A stretch of DNA of 64,000 nt from Marinobacter szutsaonensis (GTDB lineage Bacteria; Pseudomonadota; Gammaproteobacteria; Pseudomonadales; Oleiphilaceae). The first letter of the stretch is position 1; the number at the start of each line of letters is the position of its first letter. The notes beneath the pieces were generated by a model. The model saw only the letters and a list, made by a program, of their open reading frames with translations, did not search any database and had not been told where the DNA came from. The stretch is taken from positions 1 to 64,000 of the forward strand of contig NZ_BAAAFC010000004.1 in NCBI RefSeq assembly GCF_039523335.1, read 5' to 3'. Positions 62,806 through 64,000 of the stretch are shown piece after piece. The position numbers were made by a program, and so were the translations under genes.

Positions 62806-64000
62806 TTACTCTTCTACACCATTTCCAATGGCTGGTGACGGTTGCCAGCGGTAATACAGCAACTGGTACAGCGACTCGAAGGCCTGTTCCGCGCCCTCGG
62901 AATCCAGTGGCAGTTCCCCGGACACAGGCTCGGCATCTGCCGCCTGTTCGCTGGCCGCATTGTCCATGGCCCCGGCATCACTCTCAACCCCGTCTTCCGG
63001 CGCGGCTTCAGCGTCAGATGCAGGGTCCGCCTCCCGCTGAGTTTCCGGGCTCGCCGACTCCGGCTGGAGCTCAGAGCTTTCCGGCTCAGGCTCGGGTACA
63101 AAGGAACCGGCATCCAGGGGGATAAAGCGGGGATCCAGCGCAACATATTCCTTGAGCTGGTCCAGTTCGCCGTTGAAGGTGACTCTCAGTGTCAGCTGAT
63201 CGCCTTTCACCCGCGAGGCACCCACCGCCTGAACAGGGGTGAATCCCTCGAGAATCCGGGTCGCCTTGCCGTAATCCTCCACCGACTGGATGCCCTGTAC
63301 CACAATATCGACCTGGGGAAGATCACCCACTTCGCCGGCGGCTACCGCATAGCGACCGGCATAGCGATCTGCCCAACGGTCAATCACCGCCCGGGCCAGG
63401 GCCTGCGGGTTTGCTGCGGTGACCACTTCCTCGCCACCGTCCATGGCCATGCCGTCGAAAACCCATCCGGCACGCCACTGGCCGCCGCTCTGGCTGACCC
63501 GGACCAATGCCATCACATCGTGACTGGTGTCCGGGGCAGAGGAACGCACCCGGCCGACAAACTGGCCCCAGATCTCGGACAGCAACTCCCGGTCTCCCCG
63601 GAAGTTCTCGGAGGGAAGCGCTACCGGGAGCCCCCGCTCACTGGCCGCCTGCGCAAAGGCCGACTGCCATTGGTCAGACTCGGCACCTTCCGTGATCAGA
63701 CGACGGGAACCCCGTTCCTCGACCGCAATCCAGGCCAGGGTCAGGGGCCGGTTGGCACCCCATACCGGGGCATCGATGGAAGCCAGGGCCCGGTTGACGC
63801 CAACCGCTCCGAACGACATCTGCAACCGGTTGCCGGCGTCGTCTCCACGGAGAAACTGGTAGGAAAGCAGCAGCGATTCGGCCTCGGCAAGCACCGACTG
63901 GATGCCGTCCCGGGACAGCACGTCCCGGCTACCGGAGACCCGCACCAGCACCCGGCGCAACCCCTCTTCATAACCTTGCTGCAACTGCGCTGATGAGGAG
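62806..64000 (-). CDS. DUF2066 protein, 5' end missing
   Basis: At least 397 codons are open to the window edge, so the start and signal peptide lie outside. The conserved part runs G-L-R-R-V-L-V-R-V-S-G-S-R-D-V-L, then V-W-G-A-N-R-P-L-T-L-A-W-I-A-V-E-E-R (usually P-x-W-G-x-x-R-P), as in DUF2066. The C-terminal 110 residues are a Glu/Ala/Pro/Ser-rich low-complexity tail. Probably a periplasmic or lipoprotein-like protein of unknown function. Confidence 0.88.
   Translation of the reverse strand, partial: SSSAQLQQGYEEGLRRVLVRVSGSRDVLSRDGIQSVLAEAESLLLSYQFLRGDDAGNRLQMSFGAVGVNRALASIDAPVWGANRPLTLAWIAVEERGSRRLITEGAESDQWQSAFAQAASERGLPVALPSENFRGDRELLSEIWGQFVGRVRSSAPDTSHDVMALVRVSQSGGQWRAGWVFDGMAMDGGEEVVTAANPQALARAVIDRWADRYAGRYAVAAGEVGDLPQVDIVVQGIQSVEDYGKATRILEGFTPVQAVGASRVKGDQLTLRVTFNGELDQLKEYVALDPRFIPLDAGSFVPEPEPESSELQPESASPETQREADPASDAEAAPEDGVESDAGAMDNAASEQAADAEPVSGELPLDSEGAEQAFESLYQLLYYRWQPSPAIGNGVEE

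Overview
The window looks like chromosomal DNA of a marine or halophilic gammaproteobacterium, most likely Marinobacter or a close relative. This rests on gene order and content: alaS-lysC-csrA-tRNA-Ser-tRNA-Arg, lptF/lptG back to back with pepA-holC-valS, ampD-ampE near nadC, and two sodium-linked systems (oxaloacetate decarboxylase and an N-type ATPase). I could not run a database search, so the genus is an inference.

Region 1 (1-15430) is a sedentary chromosomal integron. A tyrosine recombinase of the integron class (intI, + strand, 14444-15430) carries the integron-specific insert and sits behind a LexA box. Left of it lie attI (about 14086-14119) and about 29 cassettes, all with genes on the - strand. 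They are separated by 28 complete attC sites and one decayed half-site. I number cassettes C1 (next to attI) to C29 (window edge). Most cassette proteins are small and uncharacterised, and 11 of the 25 coding cassettes encode membrane proteins. Recognisable products are a GNAT acetyltransferase, a PaiB-like FMN-binding protein, a DUF1643 protein, a nucleotidyltransferase-fold protein, an ABM-fold protein and a DUF3592-like protein. Four cassettes have no convincing gene. Three of these (C4, C18, C21) are related to one another. The fourth (C13) carries a long palindrome and a LexA box.

Region 2 (15537-21240) holds phhB and the SOS mutasome imuA-imuB-dnaE2, also behind a LexA box. Inducible cassette shuffling and inducible mutagenesis therefore lie side by side. 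Region 3 (21485-31440) contains oadGAB, dbpA, a DUF2058 gene, a Gly/Gln-repeat secreted protein and two tandem surface-protein paralogues with a C-terminal sorting tail. Region 4 (31637-39771) is a continuous operon: a PEP-synthase-like protein without its ATP-grasp domain, then the N-ATPase genes atpDCQRBEFAG.

Region 5 (39775-64000) is housekeeping: a BCAM0308-like protein, tRNA-Arg x2 with tRNA-end repeats, tRNA-Ser, csrA, lysC, alaS, an RDD protein, lptG/lptF, pepA-holC, valS, a panE-like gene, a pduO-type adenosyltransferase, ampE-ampD-DUF1631, nadC, yqcC-like, a parA-like gene, hda, a CDP-alcohol phosphatidyltransferase and a DUF2066 gene that runs off the edge. Two intergenic copies of an unusual element (21301-21406 and 51004-51110) have unrelated but internally complementary outer arms around a conserved 54-nt core, which suggests a structured RNA or a mobile palindromic element.
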